Origin: JAEUIX01 sp964611125
GTDB taxonomy: Bacteria > Planctomycetota > Phycisphaerae > Phycisphaerales > UBA1924
Assembly: GCA_964611125.1 (NCBI GenBank)
Contig: CAZSZO010000016.1
Span: forward strand, 1 to 64,000
Direction of reading: 5' to 3'
Length of the DNA: 64,000 bases
The notes below the pieces were generated by a model that was not told the origin of the DNA, did not search any database, and saw nothing but the letters and a program-made list of their open reading frames with translations. Within the stretch, counting starts at the first letter, position 1; every line of letters starts with the position of its first letter. The position numbers and the translations under genes are program-made. This document shows, one piece after another, positions 18,348 through 25,883 of this stretch.

Positions 18348-20024
18348 CTAGCGCCCCTGCTTCATGATCCGGGGGCGGGGTATCCCGAACTTGTCCATCC
18401 GCGAGAGCAGGGTGTTGGCGTTGATGTCCAGCCGCTGGGCCGCGCCGCTGGGCCCGAACACGCGGTAGCCGCACGATTCGAGGGCGTGGGTGATCTGGAG
18501 CCGCTGCAACTGCTCGAGGGTCAGGTCGAGCAGGATGTCACGCGTCGGCGAACCCGCTCCTCCGCCCGCACCACTTCCTCCGCCCCCACCGGCCCCGGTC
18601 CCCCCGCCCGGGCCACCCGCGCCGCCGCTCCTGGGCATGCTCGAACCGCCATCGCTGAGGGCCGTCAGGGGCGACTCGGGCAGCTCGATATCCAGTTCCG
18701 GCCCGTCGGCGAGCAGCGTCGCCCGCTCAACCGCGTTGGCCAGCTCACGCACGTTTCCGGGCCAGGGATAGGCCATGATGCGGCGGAGCGAAGGATCGCT
18801 GATCCGCAGCACGGGTTTGCCCATGCGCCGGGCGATCCGCTCGTGCAGATGGGCCGCGAGGGCCCGCAGATCCTCGCGCCGGTCGCGCAGCGGCGGCACC
18901 TCGATGCGGAACACGTTCAACCGGTAGAACACGTCCTCGCGGAACCGGCCCCGCTCCACCTGCCGGGCCAGATCGCGATGCGTCGCCGCGAGCAGGCGGA
19001 CATTCACATGCACCGTCTCGGCGCCGCCCACCCGCTCGAAGGCGCTCTCCTGGATCACCCGCAGCAGCTTCGCCTGGGCCTGCAGCGGAAGCTCAGCGAT
19101 CTCGTCCAGAAACAGCGTCCCGCCGTCGGCCAGCTCGAACTTCCCCAGGCGCCGCCGGTCGGCCCCGGTGAAGGCGCCTTTCTCGTGCCCGAAGAGCTCC
19201 GATTCGATCAGCGACTCCGGAAGCGCGGCGCAGTTCACCGCGATGAACGCGCTCCCGTTCCGGCGGCTCCCGGCGTGAATCGAGCGGGCCACCAGCTCCT
19301 TGCCCGAGCCGGTCTCGCCGTGCACCAGCACGGTCGTGTCCGTCGGCGCGACCCGGGCCACCTGGTCGCGAACGCGCTGCAAGGCGCCCGAGGCGCCGAT
19401 CATCTCCAGGCCCTTTTCCCCCTCCTGAACCAACTCCGCCTGCAGGCTCTGTAGCCGCTGGCTGGCCCGCTCGGCCTCCGCCAGGCTGGCTCGCAGGCGG
19501 ACCAGTTCACCCTCGGCGGCGCTGCGGGCCGAGACATCCACCATCGTGGCCAGGGCCCAGATTCGGGGGCTCGCCGGCCCGGCGGGTTGGTCTGTGGGTG
19601 CGTTTTCGGTACGCGGCAGTGGCATGATGTCGAGATCGACCAGGGTCGGCCGCTCTGCGGCTGAGGGATGCTCGCCGGACCGGGACAGCTGGACGCCGCG
19701 CATGGAGAACGGGCCGGCCTCACTACCCGATCCACCGACCCCCCCCGCCCCCCCCGCCCCCCCCGCCCCCGCCGAGCCGCCTGATCTGGTTCGCCCGTCC
19801 CGCAGCCGGCGGAGGGCGCTGTCGGCCCCGATCAGGAGCTGGGCGAGGTCGCGCCCCACGGGGTCAGTGCCGAACGCCTCCGCCGCCGCGTGGTTGGCGC
19901 GGACGCAGACCCACTGATCTGACAACAGCAGGACCGGGACAGCGACGGCGTCGAGGATTGTCGGTACCCCCGGGAACGGGGCGACAGGGTGTATGGATGG
20001 GGGTATGGGCAGGGTGCCGCTCAT
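18348..20024 (-). CDS. Sigma-54-dependent transcriptional activator (NtrC family) with PAS-like sensor
   Basis: 558 residues. Residues 20-165 look like a PAS domain (ILDAVAVPVLLLSDQWVCVRANHAAAEAFG) interrupted by a Gly/Ser/Ala-rich insert (80-105) encoded by a C-rich run. A helical linker leads into the AAA+ domain: Walker A GETGSGKE at 236-243, the sigma-54-contacting GAFTGA loop at 283-288, Walker B GGTLFLDE at 301-308, and the arginine finger region FREDVFYRLNVFRIEVPPLRD. A second Gly-rich linker (465-492) precedes a Fis-type HTH at about 500-552 (GAAQRLDINANTLLSRMDKFGI). The DNA in front of the gene contains inverted repeats and a divergent sigma-54 promoter, so it probably controls that transcript. 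The signal is unknown. Confidence 0.93.
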   Translation of the reverse strand: MSGTLPIPPSIHPVAPFPGVPTILDAVAVPVLLLSDQWVCVRANHAAAEAFGTDPVGRDLAQLLIGADSALRRLRDGRTRSGGSAGAGGAGGAGGVGGSGSEAGPFSMRGVQLSRSGEHPSAAERPTLVDLDIMPLPRTENAPTDQPAGPASPRIWALATMVDVSARSAAEGELVRLRASLAEAERASQRLQSLQAELVQEGEKGLEMIGASGALQRVRDQVARVAPTDTTVLVHGETGSGKELVARSIHAGSRRNGSAFIAVNCAALPESLIESELFGHEKGAFTGADRRRLGKFELADGGTLFLDEIAELPLQAQAKLLRVIQESAFERVGGAETVHVNVRLLAATHRDLARQVERGRFREDVFYRLNVFRIEVPPLRDRREDLRALAAHLHERIARRMGKPVLRISDPSLRRIMAYPWPGNVRELANAVERATLLADGPELDIELPESPLTALSDGGSSMPRSGGAGGPGGGTGAGGGGGSGAGGGAGSPTRDILLDLTLEQLQRLQITHALESCGYRVFGPSGAAQRLDINANTLLSRMDKFGIPRPRIMKQGR

Positions 20025-20033
20025 AAAAATACG

Positions 20034-20048
20034 ATAACACGTAGTTAT
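20034..20048. promoter_or_regulatory. Inverted repeat, candidate activator-binding site 1
   Basis: ATAAC-ACGTA-GTTAT, a perfect 5-bp inverted repeat in the AT-rich island just in front of the sigma-54 activator gene. It lies about 120 bases upstream of the sigma-54 promoter, the normal distance for an upstream activator sequence. Its closeness to the activator start also allows autoregulation. Confidence 0.4.
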
Positions 20049-20068
20049 TGTCTAAACAGGGATATATA

Positions 20069-20082
20069 GCAATTTCTATTGC
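20069..20082. promoter_or_regulatory. Inverted repeat, candidate activator-binding site 2
   Basis: GCAAT-TTCT-ATTGC, a perfect 5-bp inverted repeat about 85 bases upstream of the sigma-54 promoter, within strongly AT-rich sequence in an otherwise GC-rich region. Its half-sites differ from those of the other inverted repeat, so at most one may belong to the activator. The AT-rich tract around it (20091-20100 carries six T) could assist DNA bending. Confidence 0.4.
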
Positions 20083-20153
20083 GATTCTTCGTATTTTTTG
20101 AGGGTGCGTGGGTCCGGTGAATCGGTTTAGGAGGCGAGGGCGGTCTTTATGGT

Positions 20154-20170
20154 TTGGCACGGGGGTTGCA
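20154..20170 (+). promoter_or_regulatory. Sigma-54 (RpoN) -24/-12 promoter
   Basis: TTGGCACG-GGGG-TTGCA matches the RpoN consensus (YTGGCACG N4 TTGCW) at every fixed base. GG and GC are separated by exactly 10 bases. The predicted transcription start is about 20181. It reads away from the adjacent sigma-54 activator gene, the classic divergent arrangement. Confidence 0.75.
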
Positions 20171-20180
20171 GAGGGTATCT

Positions 20181-20475
20181 CCGGTCCGGGGGACCCAAGC
20201 GGGGCCTCAGGGGTTGGTGACGGGGGGTGCCCGGGGTTTGGTGATTGGGGTGAAACACTGCTTAGTGACGTTCCCCGCTGCGGGGATGAGAGACGGGGCG
20301 GGGCGAGGTCTATTCGGTTTGAGGCTTCGGGGGTTGGGGTGCTTGTCGGGGGGACGGTTGCGGGGCTGAGAGGTCTTGCGACTGGATTTGCGTCATCGGG
20401 GGCTGCGTTGGTCCCCAAGCAACGAGGATCCGAGTGAGCAAGTGGGCTGCTCACTCGAGCCTCGTTGTCTTTTTT
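20181..20475 (+). ncRNA. Candidate sigma-54-controlled structured small RNA
   Basis: The proposed transcript runs from the predicted sigma-54 start to an intrinsic terminator, about 295 nt. Perfect hairpins lie along it: GGTCC-GGG-GGACC at 20183-20195 (5' end), TCCCCGC-T-GCGGGGA at 20272-20286, and the terminator stem at 20420-20467. At least six runs of four or more G occur between 20201 and 20250, with an internal near-repeat (GGGGTTGGTGAC and GGGGTTTGGTGATT). The open frame crossing it (20108-20437) begins upstream of the promoter and encodes low-complexity Gly/Arg-rich sequence, so it does not look like a gene. It matches no RNA family I can recognise by eye (not tmRNA, RNase P, SRP or 6S). 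Confidence 0.5.
20420..20475 (+). terminator. Strong intrinsic (rho-independent) terminator
   Basis: The outer stem is CAACGAGG (20420-20427) with CCTCGTTG (20460-20467). The inner stem is CGAGTGAGCA (20431-20440) with TGCTCACTCG (20448-20457), with a 7-base loop. TCTTTTTT follows directly (20468-20475). All 18 pairs are Watson-Crick, with a small 3/2 internal loop. It is the only textbook plus-strand terminator in the window and it ends no recognisable gene. Confidence 0.9.
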
Positions 20476-20807
20476 GGACATGGCATGGAGCGTGGCCGGC
20501 GCGGTTCGCGGACCTCTGCGACCGTGCTGGGCGGTGCGCGCATGCCGCGTTCGGCCTCCGCGGCAGGGATTGCGCCAGCGAGAACCCGCGCAAGGTCCGA
20601 GGAGTTTCGGGATCTGCGCCAGTGGAGAAAGGTGTGCCGGATCTGCCGGGGGCGGTGCGAATGGTGGAACCTGTCACCGCTCACACTGCGCATGGGCAGG
20701 TCGATACTGGAGCGGGGCGCTGCAACGAGCGGCCCCGGCCCAACCGCGTCGGGATTCCAGACGCGCTCCAGGATCTTCGAGGGCGTCGGCCCGAGAACGG
20801 AAGAAGA
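20476..20807. other. Gene-free leader region before the DUF1444 gene
   Basis: These 332 bases lie after the terminator and before the DUF1444 start. Frames through it are Cys/Arg-rich and not protein-like. I see no clear promoter hexamers. The only useful signal is the purine-rich GGAAGAAGA in front of the ATG at 20808. Confidence 0.5.
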
Positions 20808-21611
20808 ATGGCCAGCATGCCCAAAGAGCCGGAAGCGTTCGCCGAGCAGGTCGCGGTCTTGCTGCGGCGGCTGCAGCCCGAATATGTGATCGAGCTGACC
20901 GGACCTCGGGAGCTCATCGTGAACGGGCGGCGGCTGGACCTCGAGAATCTCTATCGCCTGGTGAACCACGATCCTGACCGCGGTCAGGAGATCGTCGAGC
21001 ACTACCTCGACCAGCTCTTCAGCGGCGAGGCGGGCGCGATCGCCAACATGAGCTTCGACATGCTGCGGCGGCGGATCATGCCCCGCATCCAGCCCGAGGC
21101 GATCTTCAACCACCTCTGCCGGGAGCAGGTGGCCCACGTCCCCTTCGTCAACGGCACGGTGGTGGTCTTCGTGATCGACATGCCGCAGATGACCGTGAGC
21201 GTGACCACCGAGCAGCTCATCCGCTGGGGCTCGAGCCCCGAGGAGCTCGACGAGCTGGCGCGGGCGAATCTCGATTCGCACTCGCAGGAGATGAACTACC
21301 AGGTGATCACCAGCAAGGAAGGCGGGCGGGCGGTCATCGTCGCCGAGCAGGACGGTTACGACGCGGCCCGGCTGCTGCTGGGGACTCTGTACACGAAGCT
21401 GGCGCCGAAGCTGGGGGGTAATTTCTATGTGGCCACCCCGGCCCGCGACATGTTCGTCGCGCTCTCACCCCGCCCCGACCCGTTCGTGGCCCGCCTGCGC
21501 GGGCGCGTCGAAGAGGACTTCCGTCGCCTGCCCTATGCGATCACCTCTGAGTTCTTCTACGTGACGCGCGACGGCGTAGCCGGGACGGCCCCGCTCAGCG
21601 ACGCGGCGTGA
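20808..21611 (+). CDS. DUF1444 family protein
   Basis: 267 residues. The start ATG follows a GGAAGAAGA ribosome-binding site; a second ATG three codons later is equally possible. The sequence FAEQVAVLLRRLQPEYVIELTGPRELIVNGRRLDLENLYRLV and the later PMT-like helix and strand pattern (MSFDMLRRRIMPRIQPE, VVFVIDMPQMTVSVTTEQLIRWG, DGYDAARLLLGTLYTKLAPKLGGNFYVATPARDMFVALS) match DUF1444, a cytoplasmic family of unknown function. It has no signal peptide or TM segment. Confidence 0.85.
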   Translation: MASMPKEPEAFAEQVAVLLRRLQPEYVIELTGPRELIVNGRRLDLENLYRLVNHDPDRGQEIVEHYLDQLFSGEAGAIANMSFDMLRRRIMPRIQPEAIFNHLCREQVAHVPFVNGTVVVFVIDMPQMTVSVTTEQLIRWGSSPEELDELARANLDSHSQEMNYQVITSKEGGRAVIVAEQDGYDAARLLLGTLYTKLAPKLGGNFYVATPARDMFVALSPRPDPFVARLRGRVEEDFRRLPYAITSEFFYVTRDGVAGTAPLSDAA

Positions 21612-21683
21612 GCCGGCGCTAGCCGAGATCTGGCGGTGGCGGCGGCGGGCTGACAGTCAGCGGGCTGCCTCTATCATCGCCGC

Positions 21684-22556
21684 ATGCTCGAACTCCGCCC
21701 CAACTGCGAGCGGTGCAGCGCGGGCCTCCCTCCCGACGCCGACGCGCGCATCTGCTCGTTTGAATGCACGTTCTGTGCCGCGTGCGCCGAGGGGCCGCTG
21801 CGCGGCGTCTGCCCCAACTGCGGTGGCGGGCTCGAGAAGCGACCTATCCGGCCGCCTGGGAGGCTCGCCGCGAACCCGCCCGCTGCGGCGGGGCCGCCCG
21901 CTCCCCCCGTCGCCGCCGCCAACACCCCCGCCCCCGCCCCCACGTGGATCGCCCCCGTCACCCTCGCGGGCCGCTGGGTGCGGCTGGAGCCCCTGCACCC
22001 GGGCCACGCGGCGGACCTCCTCGACGCGGCCGATCCCGAGCTGTTCCGGCACACGCCGCAGCAGCCGCCGGAGTGGAGCGTGCGCGGCTTCGAGATGGAC
22101 ATCGCGAGGGTGACCACCCTGCCCAAGGTGGTCGCGTTCGCGATCGTCCTTCTCGAGTCCGGGCGGGCCGTAGGCCGGACCACGTACATGGACATCCGGG
22201 CCGAGGCCCGCGGCGTCGAGATCGGCCGCACATGGATCGCGCGGGCCCATCATGGCGGCGTGGTGAACCCCGAGAGCAAGCTGCTGCTGATGCGGCACGC
22301 CTTTGAAGGGCTGTCGCCGCCGGCGATCAGGGTGCAGTTCTGCACCGGCGGGACCAACCTGCACAGCCAGGCGGCGATCGCCAAGCTGGGCGGCGTGCGC
22401 GAGGGCGTGCTGCGGCGCCACCGCATGCTCCCGCCCGCCGACCCAACCAACCCTGCTTCGCCGCGGCTGCCGGGGGACACCGTCTGCTTCAGCATTCTGG
22501 CTGATGAATGGCCGAAGGTGAAGCAGCGGCTGGAGGCGCGGGTGAGACGCGATTGA
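21684..22556 (+). CDS. DUF1272 zinc-ribbon fused to GNAT acetyltransferase
   Basis: 290 residues. Residues 1-60 are a DUF1272 domain: MLELRPNCERCSAGLPPDAD, then ICSFECTFCAACAEGPLRGVCPNCGGGL, with seven cysteines arranged as zinc ligands. A Pro/Ala linker (60-90) joins it to a GNAT domain (95-285) of the RimJ/RimL type: VRLEPLHPGHAADLLDAAD, VGRTTYMDIRAEARGVEIGRTWIA and LLLMRHAFEGLSPPAIRVQF, with the acetyl-CoA loop partly degenerate. DUF1272 is usually a stand-alone protein, so the fusion may tether metal sensing or protein binding to acetylation. A truncated paralogue lies at 25463-25741. Confidence 0.88.
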   Translation: MLELRPNCERCSAGLPPDADARICSFECTFCAACAEGPLRGVCPNCGGGLEKRPIRPPGRLAANPPAAAGPPAPPVAAANTPAPAPTWIAPVTLAGRWVRLEPLHPGHAADLLDAADPELFRHTPQQPPEWSVRGFEMDIARVTTLPKVVAFAIVLLESGRAVGRTTYMDIRAEARGVEIGRTWIARAHHGGVVNPESKLLLMRHAFEGLSPPAIRVQFCTGGTNLHSQAAIAKLGGVREGVLRRHRMLPPADPTNPASPRLPGDTVCFSILADEWPKVKQRLEARVRRD

Positions 22557-22681
22557 ACAGGGGCGCCAGCCCGCTCCGCAACCCGCAGAGAACCGCCCGA
22601 TGGAGTCCGACAGATCGTCAGGGTCGATGAAGCGCGTCAGCGGTGAGCGCTCGGCGTCTGAGGCGACGAGGTGGGAGCGAT

Positions 22682-22785
22682 CTCTTGCGCGAGGGTGGCT
22701 TGGGTCCCGATTGTCGTGTTCACGGATGCACGGGCTGCCGCCCCTGCAGCCCCGCTCGGAGGCCGGCGGGCTGACGAATGCGATT
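22682..22785. repeat. Hairpin-bearing duplicated repeat, copy 1
   Basis: It aligns without gaps to 25366-25465. Shared blocks are CTCTTGCGCGAGGG at the left, GTGTTCACGGATGCA in the middle, and a GGGCTGCCGCCCCTGC hairpin. The DNA between the blocks is diverged, so the copies are old. This copy lies downstream of the DUF1272-GNAT gene. Confidence 0.7.
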
Positions 22786-23366
22786 CAGTCGGCTTCGGCT
22801 GCGGCCACGAGCGCCTCTGCGGCCCGCTCCGCCTTGGCTTTGGCGATGAGTTCGCGTCGCCGCTTGGCCGATTTGAACTCGCCCTTGTTGAGGCTCTCCA
22901 TGCAGTACTCGCAGGTGCAAGACCACGGGCGCCTGCCGTTGCTGTCGGGGAAATAGCGCCAGCCGACAATCTGCTGGGCTTCGCGGATGGCGTGGAGGGC
23001 TTTGGCTGGGACGTCAGAGGAGATAACGATCTGCCAGCCGCGGGGGTCGGGGGCGTGCATGATCAGGCCGGCGGCGTGGCCGAGGGGGACGCGCCGGTGC
23101 TCCTTGTTGTAGCGGCCGACCCACACCATGGCGTCGGTGCGAAGGCGGAAATAGGCGGCGCTGATGGTGCGGATGCCGCGGCGCTTGAGTTCGCGGAGCC
23201 ACTGGTGGCTGGCGTAGAAGTTGGGCAGGACCGGCATGGCGAAGACGGCGCGATCGAGTTCGACCTCGCCTGAGGGGGCGTAAACGGTGAAGGGCTGGCC
23301 ACGGAGGCCCGAGCGGGCGACGGCGCGGGCGTTCTTGGCGTCGAGGAGGTGGACGAGCATGGGCAT
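22785..23366 (-). CDS. Protein of unknown function with CxCxxC motif
   Basis: 193 residues. The N-terminal part (LVHLLDAKNARAVARSGLRG, then VFAMPVLPNFYASHQWLREL) and the middle (AAYFRLRTDAMVWVGRYN, QQIVGWRYFPDSNGRRPWSCTCEYCMES) look like a genuine globular enzyme-sized protein. A Cys triad CTCEYC near residue 152 probably binds metal. The tail is Lys/Ala/Glu-rich helix. The His followed by a GL motif at the start is reminiscent of ADP-ribosyltransferase-like folds, but that is a guess. The stop is embedded in the end of the neighbouring repeat. It is on the same strand as the ATP-grasp gene upstream (40-base gap), so they may be one operon. Confidence 0.65.
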   Translation of the reverse strand: MPMLVHLLDAKNARAVARSGLRGQPFTVYAPSGEVELDRAVFAMPVLPNFYASHQWLRELKRRGIRTISAAYFRLRTDAMVWVGRYNKEHRRVPLGHAAGLIMHAPDPRGWQIVISSDVPAKALHAIREAQQIVGWRYFPDSNGRRPWSCTCEYCMESLNKGEFKSAKRRRELIAKAKAERAAEALVAAAEAD

Positions 23367-23406
23367 GGTGGAAGCTAAGGTCGCGGGCGGGAACGGCTGG
23401 CCGGGC

Positions 23407-24303
23407 TCAACGTGTCATCAAAGCCAAATAGAAGGCGCTCGGCGCCATGCGATCGGGCAGGCCGGAGACCTGTCCATCGCCAACTTCCATCACGATCCAC
23501 GCGCCGTCATCGCGCTGGGCCAGGTCCATCGCGAAGAACTCGCAATCGATCTCGGCGGTGAGGTGGGCGAAGGCGGCGGGGTCGGGGGCCGCTTCGCCGG
23601 GGGTGTCCCAGTAGGGTGACAAGATGAGGGGCGTTTTGCCTCGCCAGAAGACGCGCCACTCGTTGGAGAGGGGCATGCCGCTCTGGGGGTGGGCGCCGCA
23701 GGGTTTGAGGCGGACGAATTCGCGGAAGACCAGGCCGCCGGCGAAATCGGCGCCGCGGAGCTCGGCAAAGCGGTCTACGACGCGTTGCACGTGGTCGAGA
23801 TCGGCGACGTCGGGGATGAAGCAAGCCTCGAGCCAGGCGTGTTTTTCGGACTTGACGTAGTCCTTGATGATCGCGGGGCCCGACCAGCCTCTGAGGATCG
23901 AGGCGATCTCGGCGCGCTGGAAGGGCGGGGCATGCGGGAGCCAGCAGGAATTGGGCGTGTGGCCGGCGAGCGCGTCAAACCAGCCGGGGAGGTGGTGGGC
24001 GTGGGCGTAGTGGGCGGGGGTGTTGATGAGCACGACGCCGCGCGAAGCGAGGGCGGCGTGGAGCGCGGCGTACTGCGCGACCGAGAGCATCCAGCCGCGG
24101 TAGATGGCGGGGGTTGGCGAGTCGCGGAGCGGGATTCGCTGGACGGCTTTGGCCAGCTTGCCGGCGACCACGGCGTCGTGATCGATGAGGGCGCTGGGCA
24201 GCCCCGCGGAGCTGGCCGCGGCGGCCTCGTCGGCCCAGCATTCGTCGAGGCGGTCGGGCCGACCGGGGGAGCAGCAGAGGATGAGCAAGGATGGAGGGGT
24301 CAT
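23407..24303 (-). CDS. ATP-grasp domain protein (DUF4343-like)
   Basis: 298 residues. The N-terminus LILCCSPGRPDRLDECWADE is a Rossmann-like pre-ATP-grasp domain. The ATP-grasp part carries PAIIKDYVKSEKHAW (the lysine contacts ATP), GGLVFREFVRL, EWRVFWRGKTPLILSPYW, and a terminal acidic metal site FFAMDLAQRDDGAWIVMEVGDGQVSGLP. Families like this (DUF4343) ligate a carboxylate to an amine or thiol through an acyl-phosphate. Neither substrate is evident. No precursor-peptide gene is visible next to it, so a RiPP role is not supported. Confidence 0.8.
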   Translation of the reverse strand: MTPPSLLILCCSPGRPDRLDECWADEAAAASSAGLPSALIDHDAVVAGKLAKAVQRIPLRDSPTPAIYRGWMLSVAQYAALHAALASRGVVLINTPAHYAHAHHLPGWFDALAGHTPNSCWLPHAPPFQRAEIASILRGWSGPAIIKDYVKSEKHAWLEACFIPDVADLDHVQRVVDRFAELRGADFAGGLVFREFVRLKPCGAHPQSGMPLSNEWRVFWRGKTPLILSPYWDTPGEAAPDPAAFAHLTAEIDCEFFAMDLAQRDDGAWIVMEVGDGQVSGLPDRMAPSAFYLALMTR

Positions 24304-24415
24304 GTGTGGAGAGCAAGATTAGGGGTTGAGGCTCGGTGAGCAGGAGGGGTGGGATATGGCGCCGGCTCCCGCCGCCTGCCGGCGGCGGCTCTGTAGGAGT
24401 TGTTATGCTCCGGCC

Positions 24416-25276
24416 ATGGCGCGAGTGCATGGCGTATTTGATGTGGCCCGGTGGGTTCGGGAGTTTCCGCTGCCGCCGGGGGCGAGCATCGACGCGATCC
24501 GGCGGATTATCCCGACGAAGTACTGCTCGCCTGAGGAGGTCGCGGGAATCGAGCAGGCGCGGGCCAGGTTCGGCGGCGCCGCGGCCATGGGCGAGGGTCT
24601 ACCGACCGACGTGTGCGTGTGGGGGCTTGGGGAGCCGGGCAACCGCGCGGCGACAAAGGTCGGGGGCGTGCCGTATCGGCCGGCGGGGGCGGCGTGGCCC
24701 AAGCGGAAGGACGGGGCGCCGATGGGGTTGCTCGCGCAGTTCTGCTTTGCGGACTCGCGCGACATTGTGAAGGCGCCTGACGATGTGCTGCTCATCTTCG
24801 CACCGGGGGACTATCTGGTGGATTGGGATGATGATGAGCAGGAGAGTCTGGTGTTCGAGTGGCGGCCGCTCGGGCTGACGGATCTGGTGCGGCCGGAGGA
24901 TGTGCCTGCGTCGGCGTGCATGCCGCGGCCGGTGTACGCGGAGCTGCATCGGACCACGGATCGCCCGGATCCGCCGGAGGGGCATCTGGCGTTTGAGTTG
25001 TACAAGGCCAAGCCGTTGTTCATTTACACTGGGAGCAAGATCGGCGGGTTTCCGGACTGGGAGCAGGCGCCGGCGGAATTGCCGGGGCGGCTCTTATGCA
25101 CGCTGGGGTCGATCAACCCCCACGGCGAGCGGTTTCCGCTGGTGAATGTTCCGGATCCGCCATGGGAGGCGTATTTCGTGTCCGATCCGCCGTGGCTGAT
25201 GATGGCGGACATGGGGATGCTGCATCTGTTCGTGGATGACGACGGGGATATTCACTGGACGGTGCAGGGCGGATGA
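24416..25276 (+). CDS. DUF1963 (YwqG-like) family protein
   Basis: 286 residues from the ATG at 24416. The YwqG/DUF1963 pattern is visible: TKVGGVPYRPAGAAWPKRKDGAPMGLLAQFCFADSRD (about 80-116), VLLIFAPGDYL, then SKIGGFPDWEQAP and MMADMGMLHLFVDDDGDIHW at the end. These beta-rich cytoplasmic proteins have no settled biochemical role; some occur in toxin-immunity settings. It is divergent from the ATP-grasp gene. Confidence 0.85.
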   Translation: MARVHGVFDVARWVREFPLPPGASIDAIRRIIPTKYCSPEEVAGIEQARARFGGAAAMGEGLPTDVCVWGLGEPGNRAATKVGGVPYRPAGAAWPKRKDGAPMGLLAQFCFADSRDIVKAPDDVLLIFAPGDYLVDWDDDEQESLVFEWRPLGLTDLVRPEDVPASACMPRPVYAELHRTTDRPDPPEGHLAFELYKAKPLFIYTGSKIGGFPDWEQAPAELPGRLLCTLGSINPHGERFPLVNVPDPPWEAYFVSDPPWLMMADMGMLHLFVDDDGDIHWTVQGG

Positions 25277-25365
25277 GGCGACGGGGCGAACGCGGGGGCG
25301 GGGTGTTGGTGTGAGCGGCGATAGGCGATAGGCGATCGTCGTCGGCGACGGAGAGATCGGAGAGC

Positions 25366-25465
25366 CTCTTGCGCGAGGGCGACCCGGATCTCCAATGACG
25401 TGTTCACGGATGCAGGGGCTGCCGCCCCTGCGACCCCGCTGGGAGACTGATGAGTTGCCGAATGG
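25366..25465. repeat. Hairpin-bearing duplicated repeat, copy 2
   Basis: This is the second copy of the element at 22682-22785. Here the palindrome is perfect: GCAGGGGC-TGCC-GCCCCTGC at 25412-25431. Its right edge coincides with the point where the truncated GNAT homology begins. Confidence 0.7.
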
Positions 25466-25741
25466 CTGCTGATGATCGGGCATGCGTTCGAGGGGCTGAG
25501 CCCGATGGCGATCCGCGTGCAGCTTTTCACGGCAGGGACGAATCTGCGCAGCCAGACGGCGATCGCGAAGCTCGGCGCCGTGAGAGAGGGGACGCTGCGG
25601 CATTACCGGATCATCCAGGTGTCTGATCCGGCGGAGCCAGCGCGGATCGCCGACACGGTGTGTTTCGGCATTCTGGCCGAGGAGTGGCCGAGCGTGAAGC
25701 AGCGGCTGGAGGCGCGGGTGATAAGCCTTGGCAAGGCGTAA
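25463..25741 (+). pseudogene. 5'-truncated GNAT acetyltransferase remnant
   Basis: Residues LLMIGHAFEGLSPMAIRVQL, SQTAIAKLGAVREGTLRHYR and DTVCFGILAEEWPSVKQRLEARV are closely similar to the C-terminal third of the DUF1272-GNAT protein at 21684. A stop codon at 25451-25453 lies in frame just upstream, and no DUF1272 or N-terminal GNAT sequence remains. The frame from ATG 25472 is intact for 89 residues, so it might still be translated, but it lacks the substrate-binding half. The loss begins exactly at the repeat ending at 25465. Confidence 0.75.
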
Positions 25742-25813
25742 GCGAAGGCCGAGCGACGCCGGCAGGCGTCTGGATGTGCTCGGACGCTGGGAGGTTTTGC
25801 ACCTCAGCTCCGC

Positions 25814-25843
25814 CACAGGCAAGCCCAGGGCGCCTTGCCTGTG
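25814..25843. terminator. GC-rich hairpin, possible bidirectional terminator or REP unit
   Basis: CACAGGCAAG (25814-25823) pairs perfectly with CTTGCCTGTG (25834-25843) across a 10-base loop. It lies between the GNAT remnant and a convergent secreted-protein gene. There is no U tract. CACAGGC palindromes of this type are commonly repeated in planctomycete genomes, to my knowledge, so a REP unit is equally likely. Confidence 0.45.
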
Positions 25844-25883
25844 CCACCCTGAAGAGCTGCTTGGCGGTCAGGCAGTTCCCTCG

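Noticed and set aside
19741..19770. C/G homopolymer-like run as a frameshift in the sigma-54 activator gene
   Set aside because: The reading frame stays open through it as a Gly/Ala-rich linker and the PAS and AAA+ parts on both sides are in frame. Slippage variation is possible, but no break is seen.
20108..20437. 109-codon open frame over the putative small RNA
   Set aside because: It starts upstream of the sigma-54 promoter, is Gly/Arg-rich and low complexity, and ends inside the terminator stem. It is not protein-like, though a very short peptide cannot be fully excluded.
20181..20475. Known ncRNA classes (tmRNA, RNase P, SRP, 6S)
   Set aside because: None of their conserved sequence blocks is visible, so no class name was given.
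22682..25465. CRISPR-like repeat arrangement
   Set aside because: There are only two copies, 2.7 kb apart with genes between, and no regular spacers. They are dispersed repeats.
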